From assembly GCA_024434165.1 (NCBI GenBank), contig QMIW01000010.1:1-61667 (forward strand): a stretch of DNA of 61,667 bases, read 5' to 3'. Position numbers and translations under genes: made by a program. Positions 17,213 to 24,960 of this stretch are shown here, one piece after another. This stretch comes from Chloroflexota bacterium. GTDB taxonomy: Bacteria > Chloroflexota > Anaerolineae > Anaerolineales > Villigracilaceae. Each line of letters opens with the position of its first letter. Position 1 is the first letter of the stretch. A model generated the notes under the pieces. The model did not search any database, had not been told where the DNA came from, and was given only the letters and a program-made list of their open reading frames with translations.

Positions 17213-17247
17213 AATCATCAATCATCAAATCCCAAATTGTAAATCGT
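17213..17247. repeat. Heptamer tandem repeat abutting a start codon
   Basis: Five consecutive heptamers fill the gap exactly up to the ATG at 17248: AATCATC, AATCATC, AAATCCC, AAATTGT, AAATCGT. The last units could also act as a weak -10 region. Confidence 0.6.
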
Positions 17248-18327
17248 ATGAGTCTTCTTCCGTCTCAATCTCCTGAACTGAAATTCCTCGTCTTCGGCGC
17301 GGGCGCCATCGGGACGTACATCGGCGGGTCGCTGGCGCTTGCCGGTCACCAGGTGGCATTTGTGGAACAGCCGAAAATGGTAACGGAACTGCTCGCCAAA
17401 GGCTTGCGCCTCGATCTGACGATGGATCAAAAAAGAAGGACGAAAGACGCCTTTCTGGTCGAGCCGCGTTCGTTCGTCATCGAGCCATCGCTGGAGGAGG
17501 CGCTCAATTTTGGTCCGTTTGATGCTGCGATCTTTGCCCTGAAGTCCTTCGATACTGAACCCGCCATGCAGGGCTTGAAGCCCTTCGCGGGAAAACTTCC
17601 CCCTATTTTGTGCCTTTCCAACGGCGTGGAAAACGAAGCCATCATTGCGGAAACCCTCGGCGCAGACAAGGTCATCTATGGCACCGTCACTTCCGCCATT
17701 GGCAGGCGCGGACCCGGCGACATCGTCCTCGAAAAACTGCGCGGCGTGGGCATTGCGGAGGGGCATCCGCTTTCGGAGAAACTGACGGCGGTCTTTGACA
17801 ACGCCTTTCTTAACTGCCGCCTGTACCCGGACGCCTTGAGCATGAAATGGTCGAAGATGCTCACCAACCTGATCGCCAACCCCACCTCGGCAATCCTGGA
17901 TATGACCGCGGCGCAGGTCTTTGCAAACAAGGATTTGTATCGGATTGAAATCGAAATGCTGAGGGAATGTCTCGCCGTGATGAGGGCGATGAACCTCGAA
18001 GTGGTGGACCTGCCCGGCACGCCCGTGCGGGCGCTGGCATTCGCCGCGAAACTTCCCCCCTGGCTTTCCAGACCCATCCTCTCCCGCGCGGCGGGCGGCG
18101 GGCGCGGCGGCAAGATGCCGTCCTTTCATATTGACCTGCATTCCGGGCGCGGCAAAAGCGAAGTGGAATACCTGCACGGGGCGGTCGTCCGCGAAGGCGC
18201 AGCGCGCGGCATTCCCACACCCGTCAACAAAGTATTGACCGAGACCCTGCTGGCGTTGACCCACAGGGAAATCCCGCTGGAAGAGTTTGCGGGAAAGCCT
18301 GAAAAGTTATTGGCGAAATTAAAATAA
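17248..18327 (+). CDS. Ketopantoate reductase family protein (PanE/ApbA)
   Basis: A 359-residue NADP-dependent reductase. The N-terminal Rossmann motif is FGAGAIGTYIGGSLALAGH (residues about 16-34). The mid region has LSNGVENEAIIAETLG and YGTVTSAIGRRGPG, and the helical C-domain has the conserved Lys in SMKWSKMLTNLIANP. True PanE makes pantoate for CoA; many paralogues with this fold act on other 2-oxo acids. At 359 residues it is longer than E. coli PanE (303), so the substrate is left open. The start lies directly after a heptamer array. Confidence 0.8.
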   Translation: MSLLPSQSPELKFLVFGAGAIGTYIGGSLALAGHQVAFVEQPKMVTELLAKGLRLDLTMDQKRRTKDAFLVEPRSFVIEPSLEEALNFGPFDAAIFALKSFDTEPAMQGLKPFAGKLPPILCLSNGVENEAIIAETLGADKVIYGTVTSAIGRRGPGDIVLEKLRGVGIAEGHPLSEKLTAVFDNAFLNCRLYPDALSMKWSKMLTNLIANPTSAILDMTAAQVFANKDLYRIEIEMLRECLAVMRAMNLEVVDLPGTPVRALAFAAKLPPWLSRPILSRAAGGGRGGKMPSFHIDLHSGRGKSEVEYLHGAVVREGAARGIPTPVNKVLTETLLALTHREIPLEEFAGKPEKLLAKLK

Positions 18328-18373
18328 TCACCGACCATTGACGGCAGACGGCAGACCGTCAAGCACCATCCAC

Positions 18374-18394
18374 GGTCCATCGTCCATTGTCCAT
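18374..18394. repeat. Heptamer tandem repeat (NGTCCAT)3
   Basis: Three adjacent units: GGTCCAT, CGTCCAT, TGTCCAT, ending 7 bp before the next start codon. The unit family is shared with 20134-20161 and, inverted, with 28032-28052. Confidence 0.6.
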
Positions 18395-18401
18395 CTTCTT
18401 T

Positions 18402-20096
18402 ATGTCCATTCAAATCACCCAACCCAGTTCAACCGTTCAAATCCACCTGCCCAACGGCAAGACTCTTACCGGTCCGCGCGGGACGAAAGTGGGGGAGTTC
18501 CTGACGCAGGTGCAGGAGGATTTTCCCGCGCCGGTGGTTGCGGCGGTCATCAACAACGAAATCCGCGAACTGACCTATCCGATCAACATCGAGTCGAACT
18601 GCTCGCCCATCACCATGAATACCGCCGACGGCGCGCGCATCTACCGCCGCTCGCTCGTTTTTCTGTTGGAGATGGTCTTTGCCCAGATGTTCCCGCAGGG
18701 ACGTTTGAACATTGACCATTCGGTCTCATCGGGCGGCTTCTATTGCGAAGTGAAGGAACGCGACCCGCTCACGAACGATGAAATCCGCGCGCTCGAAAAC
18801 CGCATGAAGGAAATCATCGCGGAAGACCATCCCTTTGAACGCCGCGAAATCCCCATTCAGGAAGCGGTGGATTATTTTTCCAAACGCGAGTATGAAGATA
18901 AACTGCGCCTGTTCAAGCACCGCCGCAAGGAATACCTCACGGTCTACAACTTCAACGGGCAAATGGACTACATGCACGGCTACATGGTCCCATCCACCGG
19001 CTACTTGAAATGGTTCAGCCTGAAGGACGTCAACAGCGGATTCATATTGCAGTTCCCGCGCCGCCATGCGCCCACCCAACTCGAACCGCTCGGCGAATAT
19101 CCCAAACTGCTGAAGACGTTCCGCCAATATGGCGACTGGCTCGAGACCCTGCACATTGACAGCGTGGGCGCGCTCAACGACGCCATCGAATTGGGGCGCG
19201 CCGATGAACTCGTGCTCGTTTCCGAAGCGCTGCATGAGCAGAACGTCTCCGATATTGCCCAGCAAATCGCCGAACGAAAAGCGCGCATCATTTTGATTGC
19301 GGGTCCTTCATCGTCCGGTAAAACCACAACCTCGCGGCGCCTCGCCATTCAATTGCTGGCGCGCGGCATCTCGCCCTATCCGCTCGAACTCGACCATTAT
19401 TTCGTGGACCGCGACGCAACCCCGCTCGACGAGCACGGCAACCACGATTTCGAAGCCCTCGAAACCCTGAACCTTGCGCGCCTTGCGGAAGACATCGAGA
19501 AACTCCTCAGGGGAGAAAAAGTTCAATTGCCGCGATTCAACTTCAAGTTGGGGCGAAGCGAGGAAGGGGAAACGATTCAACTCAAAGACGGGCAGCCGCT
19601 CATCCTCGAAGGCATCCATGGGATGAACCCCCGCCTCATCCCGGACCGTTGGGCTGATTCTGCTTTCAGGCTGTATGTCTCCGCCCTGACCCAGCTCAAC
19701 CTCGACCGGCATAATCGCGTCTCGACCACCGACACGCGGCTCATCCGGCGCATTGTGCGCGATGCGCGCGAGCGGGGCTATTCCGCGCAGGCGACCATCT
19801 CGCGCTGGGAGTCGGTGCGGCGCGGCGAAAAGCGGCACATCTTCCCATACCAGGAAAACGCCGATGTGATGTTCAATTCCGCGCTGGTGTATGAACTGGC
19901 GGCGTTGAAGCCGTTCGCCGAACCGCTTTTACGGCAGGTTCCATACAACGTGCCGGAATACATCGAAGCGCGCAGACTGCTGGCATTCCTCGATTGGTTC
20001 CTGCCGCTGGAGGCAAGTCTCGTGCCCGGTAATTCGATTGCCCGCGAGTTTTTGGGCGGTTCGAGTTTGCAGGATTTCAAGATCTGGAGAGGGTGA
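18402..20096 (+). CDS. TGS-domain nucleoside kinase (uridine kinase-like)
   Basis: A 564-residue two-part protein. The N-terminal 70 residues form a TGS domain (VQIHLPNGKTLTGPRGTKVG), followed by a ThrRS-like second additional domain to about residue 210. The C-terminal part is a PRK/uridine kinase P-loop domain with Walker A GPSSSGKTTTS (about 304) and FVDRDATPLDEHGNHDFE. The combination is known in a family of bacterial uridine kinase-like proteins including one from Thermotoga; the substrate is presumed to be a nucleoside. The ATG at 18402 is used because the frame upstream starts only with TTG. Confidence 0.85.
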   Translation: MSIQITQPSSTVQIHLPNGKTLTGPRGTKVGEFLTQVQEDFPAPVVAAVINNEIRELTYPINIESNCSPITMNTADGARIYRRSLVFLLEMVFAQMFPQGRLNIDHSVSSGGFYCEVKERDPLTNDEIRALENRMKEIIAEDHPFERREIPIQEAVDYFSKREYEDKLRLFKHRRKEYLTVYNFNGQMDYMHGYMVPSTGYLKWFSLKDVNSGFILQFPRRHAPTQLEPLGEYPKLLKTFRQYGDWLETLHIDSVGALNDAIELGRADELVLVSEALHEQNVSDIAQQIAERKARIILIAGPSSSGKTTTSRRLAIQLLARGISPYPLELDHYFVDRDATPLDEHGNHDFEALETLNLARLAEDIEKLLRGEKVQLPRFNFKLGRSEEGETIQLKDGQPLILEGIHGMNPRLIPDRWADSAFRLYVSALTQLNLDRHNRVSTTDTRLIRRIVRDARERGYSAQATISRWESVRRGEKRHIFPYQENADVMFNSALVYELAALKPFAEPLLRQVPYNVPEYIEARRLLAFLDWFLPLEASLVPGNSIAREFLGGSSLQDFKIWRG

Positions 20097-20133
20097 TACG
20101 CCATGGACCGTAAAGGATGGATCGCAAACCTCT

Positions 20134-20161
20134 TCCATCGTCCGTTGTCAATCGCCCATCG
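20134..20161. repeat. Heptamer tandem repeat (TCCATCG-type)4
   Basis: Four units, TCCATCG, TCCGTTG, TCAATCG and CCCATCG, fill most of the gap between two convergent genes. Confidence 0.6.
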
Positions 20162-21154
20162 TCAGCCCCCCAAAATATTCTCGATCTCTTGCAGTTCGCC
20201 TGGTGAAAATTCCCGCTTGTTCAACATCCCCACCGCATCCTCGATCTGACCGACCTTGCTCGCGCCGATCAGCACGGAGGTCATCCCTTCGTGGCGCAGG
20301 ACCCAAGCCAGCGACATTTGGGCGAGGGTTTGTCCGCGCTGCCGGGCGAGGATATTCAGCCTTTTCACTTTGGCAATTTTATCGTCGGTGATGTGGTCGG
20401 GTTTGAGGAATCCATGCGGTTTGGATGCGCGCGATCCTTCGGGGATGCCGTCGAGATATTTATCGGTCAGCAAGCCCTGGGCAAGCGGGGAAAAGGAGAT
20501 ACAGCCGATGCCCTCCTCTTTCAGCGTTTGCAGCAGACCATCCTCCACCCAGCGGTTGAACATGTTGTAAACCGGTTGATGAATGAGGCAGGGCGTGCCA
20601 AGCTGCCGTAGTACCCGTGCGGCTTCGCGGGTTTTGTCGGCGGAGTAGCTCGAAATGGCGGCGTAAAGCGCGCGCCCGCTGCGGACGATGAAATCCAGCG
20701 CCTGCATGGTCTCTTCGAGCGGGGTCTCCGGGTCGGGGCGGTGGTGGTAGAAGATGTCCACATAATCCAAGCCCATGCGCTTGAGGCTTTGGTCGAGGCT
20801 GGCGACGAGATATTTGCGCGAGCCCCAGTCTCCGTAGGGACCGTCCCACATGGTAAAGCCCGCTTTGGAGGAGATGATCAGTTCGTCGCGGTAATTTTTC
20901 AAGTCCTTTGCCAGAATCCGACCAAAGGTCTCTTCCGCCGAACCGGGCGGCGGACCGTAATTGTTGGCAAGATCGAAATGCGTGATGCCGAGGTCGAAGG
21001 CGCGCAGGACCATGGTGCGGCTGTTTTCGTATACGTCCACGCCGCCAAAGTTATGCCACAAGCCGAGCGAGACGGCGGGCAGTTTCAGCCCGCTGCGCCC
21101 GGAGCGGCGGTATTGCATGAAGGTATAGCGCGATTCAGCGGGGAGATGGTTCAT
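20162..21154 (-). CDS. Aldo/keto reductase, YghZ / L-glyceraldehyde 3-phosphate reductase type
   Basis: A 330-residue NADPH-dependent aldo/keto reductase. The opening YRRSGRSGLKLPAVSLGLWHNFGG closely resembles E. coli YghZ (AKR14), which reduces L-glyceraldehyde 3-phosphate. Catalytic residues are visible: Asp and Tyr in HFDLANNYGPPPGSAEE, Lys in ISSKAGFTMW and His in IFYHHRPD. The cofactor region near the end is SVLIGASKVGQIEDAV. The start at 21154 gives the family length; the frame extends further upstream without homology. Confidence 0.88.
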   Translation of the reverse strand: MNHLPAESRYTFMQYRRSGRSGLKLPAVSLGLWHNFGGVDVYENSRTMVLRAFDLGITHFDLANNYGPPPGSAEETFGRILAKDLKNYRDELIISSKAGFTMWDGPYGDWGSRKYLVASLDQSLKRMGLDYVDIFYHHRPDPETPLEETMQALDFIVRSGRALYAAISSYSADKTREAARVLRQLGTPCLIHQPVYNMFNRWVEDGLLQTLKEEGIGCISFSPLAQGLLTDKYLDGIPEGSRASKPHGFLKPDHITDDKIAKVKRLNILARQRGQTLAQMSLAWVLRHEGMTSVLIGASKVGQIEDAVGMLNKREFSPGELQEIENILGG

Positions 21155-21173
21155 GATTATCCATTGGGTATTG

Positions 21174-21983
21174 TTACATAAGACCGGGTAATAATGCCAT
21201 AAATACCCCAAACGCCCCACACGCGACATTGACCCAGTCGTTATCCAGCCACTTCCAGCCGCGGATGTGGGCGGTGGGTGTGCCGCAGGTGTGCAGGGGG
21301 TGTTTCTCGGTTTCCTTATCGTCGGTGGGGCAGTAGTACATGGCTTGTACCGTCGCGCCGAGGAAGGAGTCGAAGAGCGAACCGGCGAGACCGGCAAAGG
21401 TGATGAGGAGAAAAAGCGACCATTGATCAGTGACCGGTATATCCGTTGGGATGAACAGAACTGCGAGAAGCGCAATCAGCCCGGACCCGGCGAGGGAGGC
21501 GAGCGTCCCGTAGATGGAGATGCCACCCGAAGTCCCTTTTTCGACGCGTCTTCTCAGGTTCGTGATCAGACGCGGGGGATGTGGATTCAGCACGCCGAGT
21601 TCCGTCGCCCAGGTGTCGGCGTTGACGGCAGCCAGGGAGGCGGCGAATCCAATCCAGGTCCAGGGTTGATGCGGAAAGAAGAAATGCAGTGCGGCGAAGA
21701 GTGTGGCGAGTCCGCCGTTGGCGAAGACCTGTCCCGCATCGCGCTGGTGACCTTTTGAAAATTTTTCATCGAGACCCTGCTTGCGCTTTTTGAAGGCGCG
21801 GCTCAACGCAGACGATGTGATGAAGAACGTAAGCAAAAGGACCGCCCAGGGCAGACCGCCGATTCCGAAGATGATCGTGCCTGTGAATGCGGCGGCGGCG
21901 GCTCCGCTTTGATTCAAACTGCGGGCTTTGTAAGCGAGGAATGCGATGACGATTGCAAGAAGAAAACCGAGGGGGAACTGCAT
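21174..21983 (-). CDS. DUF92 family membrane protein (VTE6-like)
   Basis: A 269-residue polytopic membrane protein of the DUF92/TIGR00297 family. Diagnostic segments are LNQSGAAAAAFTGTIIFG, FANGGLATLFAA, NADTWATELGVL and VEKGTSGGISIYGTLASLAGS. The plant plastid member VTE6 is a phytyl-phosphate kinase; bacterial members are not characterised. A prenyl-phosphate kinase role would fit the carotenoid genes 30 kb away but this is only suggestive. It ends 19 bp before the aldo/keto reductase start. Confidence 0.82.
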   Translation of the reverse strand: MQFPLGFLLAIVIAFLAYKARSLNQSGAAAAAFTGTIIFGIGGLPWAVLLLTFFITSSALSRAFKKRKQGLDEKFSKGHQRDAGQVFANGGLATLFAALHFFFPHQPWTWIGFAASLAAVNADTWATELGVLNPHPPRLITNLRRRVEKGTSGGISIYGTLASLAGSGLIALLAVLFIPTDIPVTDQWSLFLLITFAGLAGSLFDSFLGATVQAMYYCPTDDKETEKHPLHTCGTPTAHIRGWKWLDNDWVNVACGAFGVFMALLPGLM

Positions 21984-21988
21984 GGGGA

Positions 21989-22030
21989 GGTTGAAGGTTA
22001 AAGATTGAAGGTTGAAGGTTGAAGGTTATA
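21989..22030. repeat. Heptamer tandem repeat (GGTTGAA)6
   Basis: Six contiguous heptamers with consensus GGTTGAA run from 21989 to 22030, directly upstream of the DUF92 start. Related degenerate units (CAACCTG, TTCAACC in inverted sense) continue to about 22080, so the region may fold on itself. Confidence 0.7.
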
Positions 22031-22092
22031 AGGTTAAGGGTTGGGGTGAAGGTTTTCCAACTTTCAACCTGTTACCTGCAACCTGTAACTTA

Positions 22093-23010
22093 TTAAACAG
22101 GAGTCGTAACGATGAATAAAACCGACAGCAAAAATAAAAGGCTGGTCAGCGTGCTGGATCCCCACACGATAAAAGCGAGAATCCGTTCGCGTTCCCAGCG
22201 GTAAAAGTACAGCCCGGCGACCCAGCCGGTCACTGCAAGCAGGAGACTCGCCACCGGAAAGATGATCAACTGTGAAGACGGAACGGTCTCCAGTTCACTG
22301 CCGATGAATTGCGGACCAAGCGCCACACGCGGCGTGCCGGGGATGATGAGGCTTGCCCAAACGAACAGACCAATGTTCAGGAAGAGAGCCGAAAGCCACA
22401 GGTAACGCGCCAGCCCGCTCTCCCAAGCCTGCGAGACGACGAAGGATGGATAGACCGATTTTGCTTCGGCGGGAGCCAGGCTTCCCATTTCGGTGGCACG
22501 GGCAAAGGTCTGCGCCAGCCCGGCAGGGTTGTCGGGCGAGATGACGAAGATGCGCTTCGCAGTTGCGACCAGCAGAAGTTTTCCGGCATCCGAGGCGAGG
22601 AACTCGACCACGCCCAGGTCGGGGTGGCGGCGCAAGCCGAGCAGTCCGCCTGGAAGCGGGAAGGTTGGCAGGCTGAGCGGGTGGGTCAGGTCTTCGGCGG
22701 GGCGAATCCATTCGATGTCGTTGAGGGGGATGTCTTCCAGGCGCAAGCCCCAATGGATGGCGAGGCTGTCGCGGTCAATGTGATAATCCGCCCGCCAGAG
22801 GGAGTAGGCGCGGTACGCCAGAAATGGAATCGGCGCGAAAGCGGCAAGGGACACGAGGAGCGAGACCAGGAAGGCAGGTCCCACCTCGGCACGCGACAGG
22901 TTGAGAAACCCCGCCGTGACGATGACCGTCAGCACGAGCAGGAGCGCGCCGTGGACGGTCAATCCGCGTTGTTTGGGAGGGGGGAAGTGACCGGTGCTGT
23001 GGTTATTCAT
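22093..23010 (-). CDS. Membrane protein with bacterial PH-like domain
   Basis: A 305-residue membrane protein. Two helices lie near the N-terminus (about 20-40 and 47-70). A bacterial PH-like domain follows at about 75-170 (YHIDRDSLAIHWGLRLEDIP, then LLLVATAKRIFVISPDNP). Two or three further helices are at about 205-300. Similar proteins are common but uncharacterised; they may sense or organise membrane lipids. It follows higA with a gap of only 11 nt and may be read from the higBA transcript. Confidence 0.65.
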   Translation of the reverse strand: MNNHSTGHFPPPKQRGLTVHGALLLVLTVIVTAGFLNLSRAEVGPAFLVSLLVSLAAFAPIPFLAYRAYSLWRADYHIDRDSLAIHWGLRLEDIPLNDIEWIRPAEDLTHPLSLPTFPLPGGLLGLRRHPDLGVVEFLASDAGKLLLVATAKRIFVISPDNPAGLAQTFARATEMGSLAPAEAKSVYPSFVVSQAWESGLARYLWLSALFLNIGLFVWASLIIPGTPRVALGPQFIGSELETVPSSQLIIFPVASLLLAVTGWVAGLYFYRWERERILAFIVWGSSTLTSLLFLLSVLFIVTTPV

Positions 23011-23021
23011 TCAGTGTAACG

Positions 23022-23426
23022 TTACGCTGCAACGGACTTATGGCGATGAGACCTGCCGGATGCCGCAATCTTGTATGGCTTAACCAGCACGTCTGCCGGG
23101 ATGCCCAGCCCCGCGTGTAAACGCTGAATCATCGGCAGTGTCAAGGGGCGTTTGCGGTTCAGGATTTCAGAAACGCGCGCGCGATTACCGATATACGGCT
23201 CGATATCGGCGCGGGTCAATCCGCGGCTCTCCATATAATAGCGGATCGCTTCAACGGGATCGGGCGCGGGGATGTCATACCGCGTGTCTTCGTATGCCGC
23301 TATCAAGGTTGTGAGGACCTCAAGGCGGTCACCCTCCGGCGTGCCGGGTTCTGCATCGAATAGTCTTTCGACTTCCTCGAGGGCTGCGTTGTAATCCTTT
23401 TCTGTTTTAATGGGCTTGATTTCCAT
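23022..23426 (-). CDS. higA: HigA-type antitoxin
   Basis: A 134-residue antitoxin of the HigA family. The N-terminal part is a helical toxin-binding region (YNAALEEVERLFDAEPGTPEGDR, the usual HigA/COG5499 opening). The C-terminal XRE-type helix-turn-helix spans about residues 70-115 (LTRADIEPYIGNRARVSEIL). It would bind and neutralise HigB and, with it, repress the operon at the palindrome upstream of higB. It lies 10 nt after higB. Toxin-first order is typical of higBA. Confidence 0.9.
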   Translation of the reverse strand: MEIKPIKTEKDYNAALEEVERLFDAEPGTPEGDRLEVLTTLIAAYEDTRYDIPAPDPVEAIRYYMESRGLTRADIEPYIGNRARVSEILNRKRPLTLPMIQRLHAGLGIPADVLVKPYKIAASGRSHRHKSVAA

Positions 23427-23436
23427 TCAAACTCTC

Positions 23437-23730
23437 CTAGATTGTTTTGGCGTCAACGCGGTCGTATTCTTTATGCGTACCGACAAAACGAACGTACACG
23501 ATGCCGTGTCTGTATTGCACGACGACTATGATGCGGTAGTCATTGCCTTTGATATTGAATACCACGCGGTTGCCGGATAGGAAGCTTGCGTTGCGGTAGA
23601 CGCTCTTGATGTCGGAAGGTTTTTTCCAGTCTGCGTGTTTTACATCCGCGAACCACGCCTGTAATGGCTGACGGACATCAGGGTGTTTTTCCCAGAACTC
23701 TCGCAGGATTTTGCGGGAGATGATTCGCAT
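23437..23730 (-). CDS. higB: HigB-type mRNA interferase toxin
   Basis: A 97-residue RelE-superfamily toxin of the HigB type. Key segments are KILREFWEKHPD, LQAWFADVKHADW, VYRNASFLSGNRVVFNIKGNDYRI and the basic/aromatic end YVRFVGTHKEYDRVDA. Such toxins cut mRNA at the ribosome. The ATG at 23730 is used; TATAAT ends 6 nt upstream, so the mRNA is probably leaderless. An inverted repeat covers the region just upstream of that box. Confidence 0.9.
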   Translation of the reverse strand: MRIISRKILREFWEKHPDVRQPLQAWFADVKHADWKKPSDIKSVYRNASFLSGNRVVFNIKGNDYRIIVVVQYRHGIVYVRFVGTHKEYDRVDAKTI

Positions 23731-23736
23731 GGGCAA

Positions 23737-23766
23737 ATTATATCATTTGTTCCCGCTTTGGGAACA
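23737..23766 (-). promoter_or_regulatory. higBA promoter with palindromic operator
   Basis: On the minus strand TATAAT (23742-23737) ends 6 nt before higB. TGTTCCC-GCTTT-GGGAACA (23748-23766), a perfect 7-bp inverted repeat, covers the spacer and -35 position. HigA-type antitoxins bind such palindromes to shut off their own promoter. Confidence 0.7.
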
Positions 23767-24960
23767 TCAGGGGCGACTTGCAATGAATTGGACAATTTCT
23801 TCCAAAGGCACAAGTTGAACATCGAGGGCGATTCGTCTCTTGATTTCCACTTTTCCCTCCTTCAATCCCTTTTCGCCCGCCGTCACCCGCAGGGGGCAGC
23901 CGATTAGATCCGCATCGTTGAATTTGACTCCGGCGCGCTCGTCGCGGTTGTCGAATAAAACCGAAACTCCCGCGTTTTGCAGTATCTCATAGATCTCTTG
24001 GGCTTTTCCCAGGGTGTCCACCGTCTTCCCGGGGACGTGCATCAGGTACACGTCGAAGGGCGAAGCGGGGGGCGGCAGGGTCAAGCCCTTGTCGTCGTGA
24101 TGCGTCTCCGCGATGGCAAGCAGGATGTTCTCAAAATCAAAACCGGATTGCGTGCGCAGCAGGATGGCGCTCGAAACCGTCAGCAGATTTCCGCAATTCG
24201 CGCAGCCATCGCCCGCCTGCGCCAGCGCCAGGTCCGTCACGATCTCGGCGGTGTAATCGCGTCCGTAATTCGTGTTCTTCAGATGATATTCCGCTTCGTT
24301 TGCGCCTGCCACAAGGTTTTGCGATTGCGGAATGAGATCATCCACAACGATAAGCGCATCCCGCAGCCCGATCGGCGACGCAAACCCCGCCTCCGCACCC
24401 GACCTCTGAACTGCTTCCGCATCTGCAAGTTTTATTCCGCCGACGGCGTTCCGCAGTTTCGCTTCGCTCAACGTCATATCTCCGCGCACGACAACGAAGA
24501 CGAACCTGCCATCGGCGGCGCGGGTGTACATCAGCGCTTTGGCAGTCTTCTCTTTGGGGATGTGCAGAAAGTCTGCCAATGCCTCGATGGTGTGACAATT
24601 GGGCGTGAGCACCTTTTCGAGTGGAAGTTCCTCCTCGCGCGGAAGGGGCGTCTTTTTGAATCGAGCCAGTTCGAGGCGTTCGGCGTACTTGCAGGATTCG
24701 CAATGGGCGATTTCGAGCCCGCCGCTGGAAAGCGGAAAGAAGGTTTCGCGGTCGTTTTGGAGAATTGGCAGAGAAAGATGAAAAAGGAAGGAAGAATCGC
24801 TTGATTGGTTTCGTAACTTTTCAATTGCCCGCTCTCCCAGCGGCAGGAGTTGATTCTCGCGGGTCAAATACCCCGCGCGCACCAGCCAGCCAAAGCCCGC
24901 TGTCCGCGCGTTGTTCGGGAACTCTCGTTGCGTTTGGATTTTGAGGTCGGTGTATTTCAT
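23767..24960 (-). CDS. Prolyl-tRNA synthetase-like protein lacking the catalytic core
   Basis: A 397-residue relative of bacterial ProRS (normally about 570). It keeps a shortened N-terminus (TAGFGWLVRAGYLT, LLPLGERAIEKL), the INS/YbaK-type editing domain at about 115-240 (HTIEALADFLHIPKEKTAKALMY, VVVRGDMTLSEAKLRNAVGG), a CxxC ribbon (CANCG) and the anticodon-binding domain at about 300-390 (VLFDNRDERAGVKFNDADLIG). Class II motifs 1, 2 and 3 are not found; the usual CYGIGVTR segment is replaced by unrelated sequence. It should not form prolyl-adenylate. A trans-editing or tRNA-binding role is possible. It starts by a 4-nt ATGA overlap with the toroid-like gene. Confidence 0.75.
   Translation of the reverse strand: MKYTDLKIQTQREFPNNARTAGFGWLVRAGYLTRENQLLPLGERAIEKLRNQSSDSSFLFHLSLPILQNDRETFFPLSSGGLEIAHCESCKYAERLELARFKKTPLPREEELPLEKVLTPNCHTIEALADFLHIPKEKTAKALMYTRAADGRFVFVVVRGDMTLSEAKLRNAVGGIKLADAEAVQRSGAEAGFASPIGLRDALIVVDDLIPQSQNLVAGANEAEYHLKNTNYGRDYTAEIVTDLALAQAGDGCANCGNLLTVSSAILLRTQSGFDFENILLAIAETHHDDKGLTLPPPASPFDVYLMHVPGKTVDTLGKAQEIYEILQNAGVSVLFDNRDERAGVKFNDADLIGCPLRVTAGEKGLKEGKVEIKRRIALDVQLVPLEEIVQFIASRP

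Noticed and set aside
23016-23025. Palindrome GTAACGTTAC at the higA stop as an operator
   Set aside because: It is only 10 bp, overlaps coding sequence, and no promoter is visible beside it.
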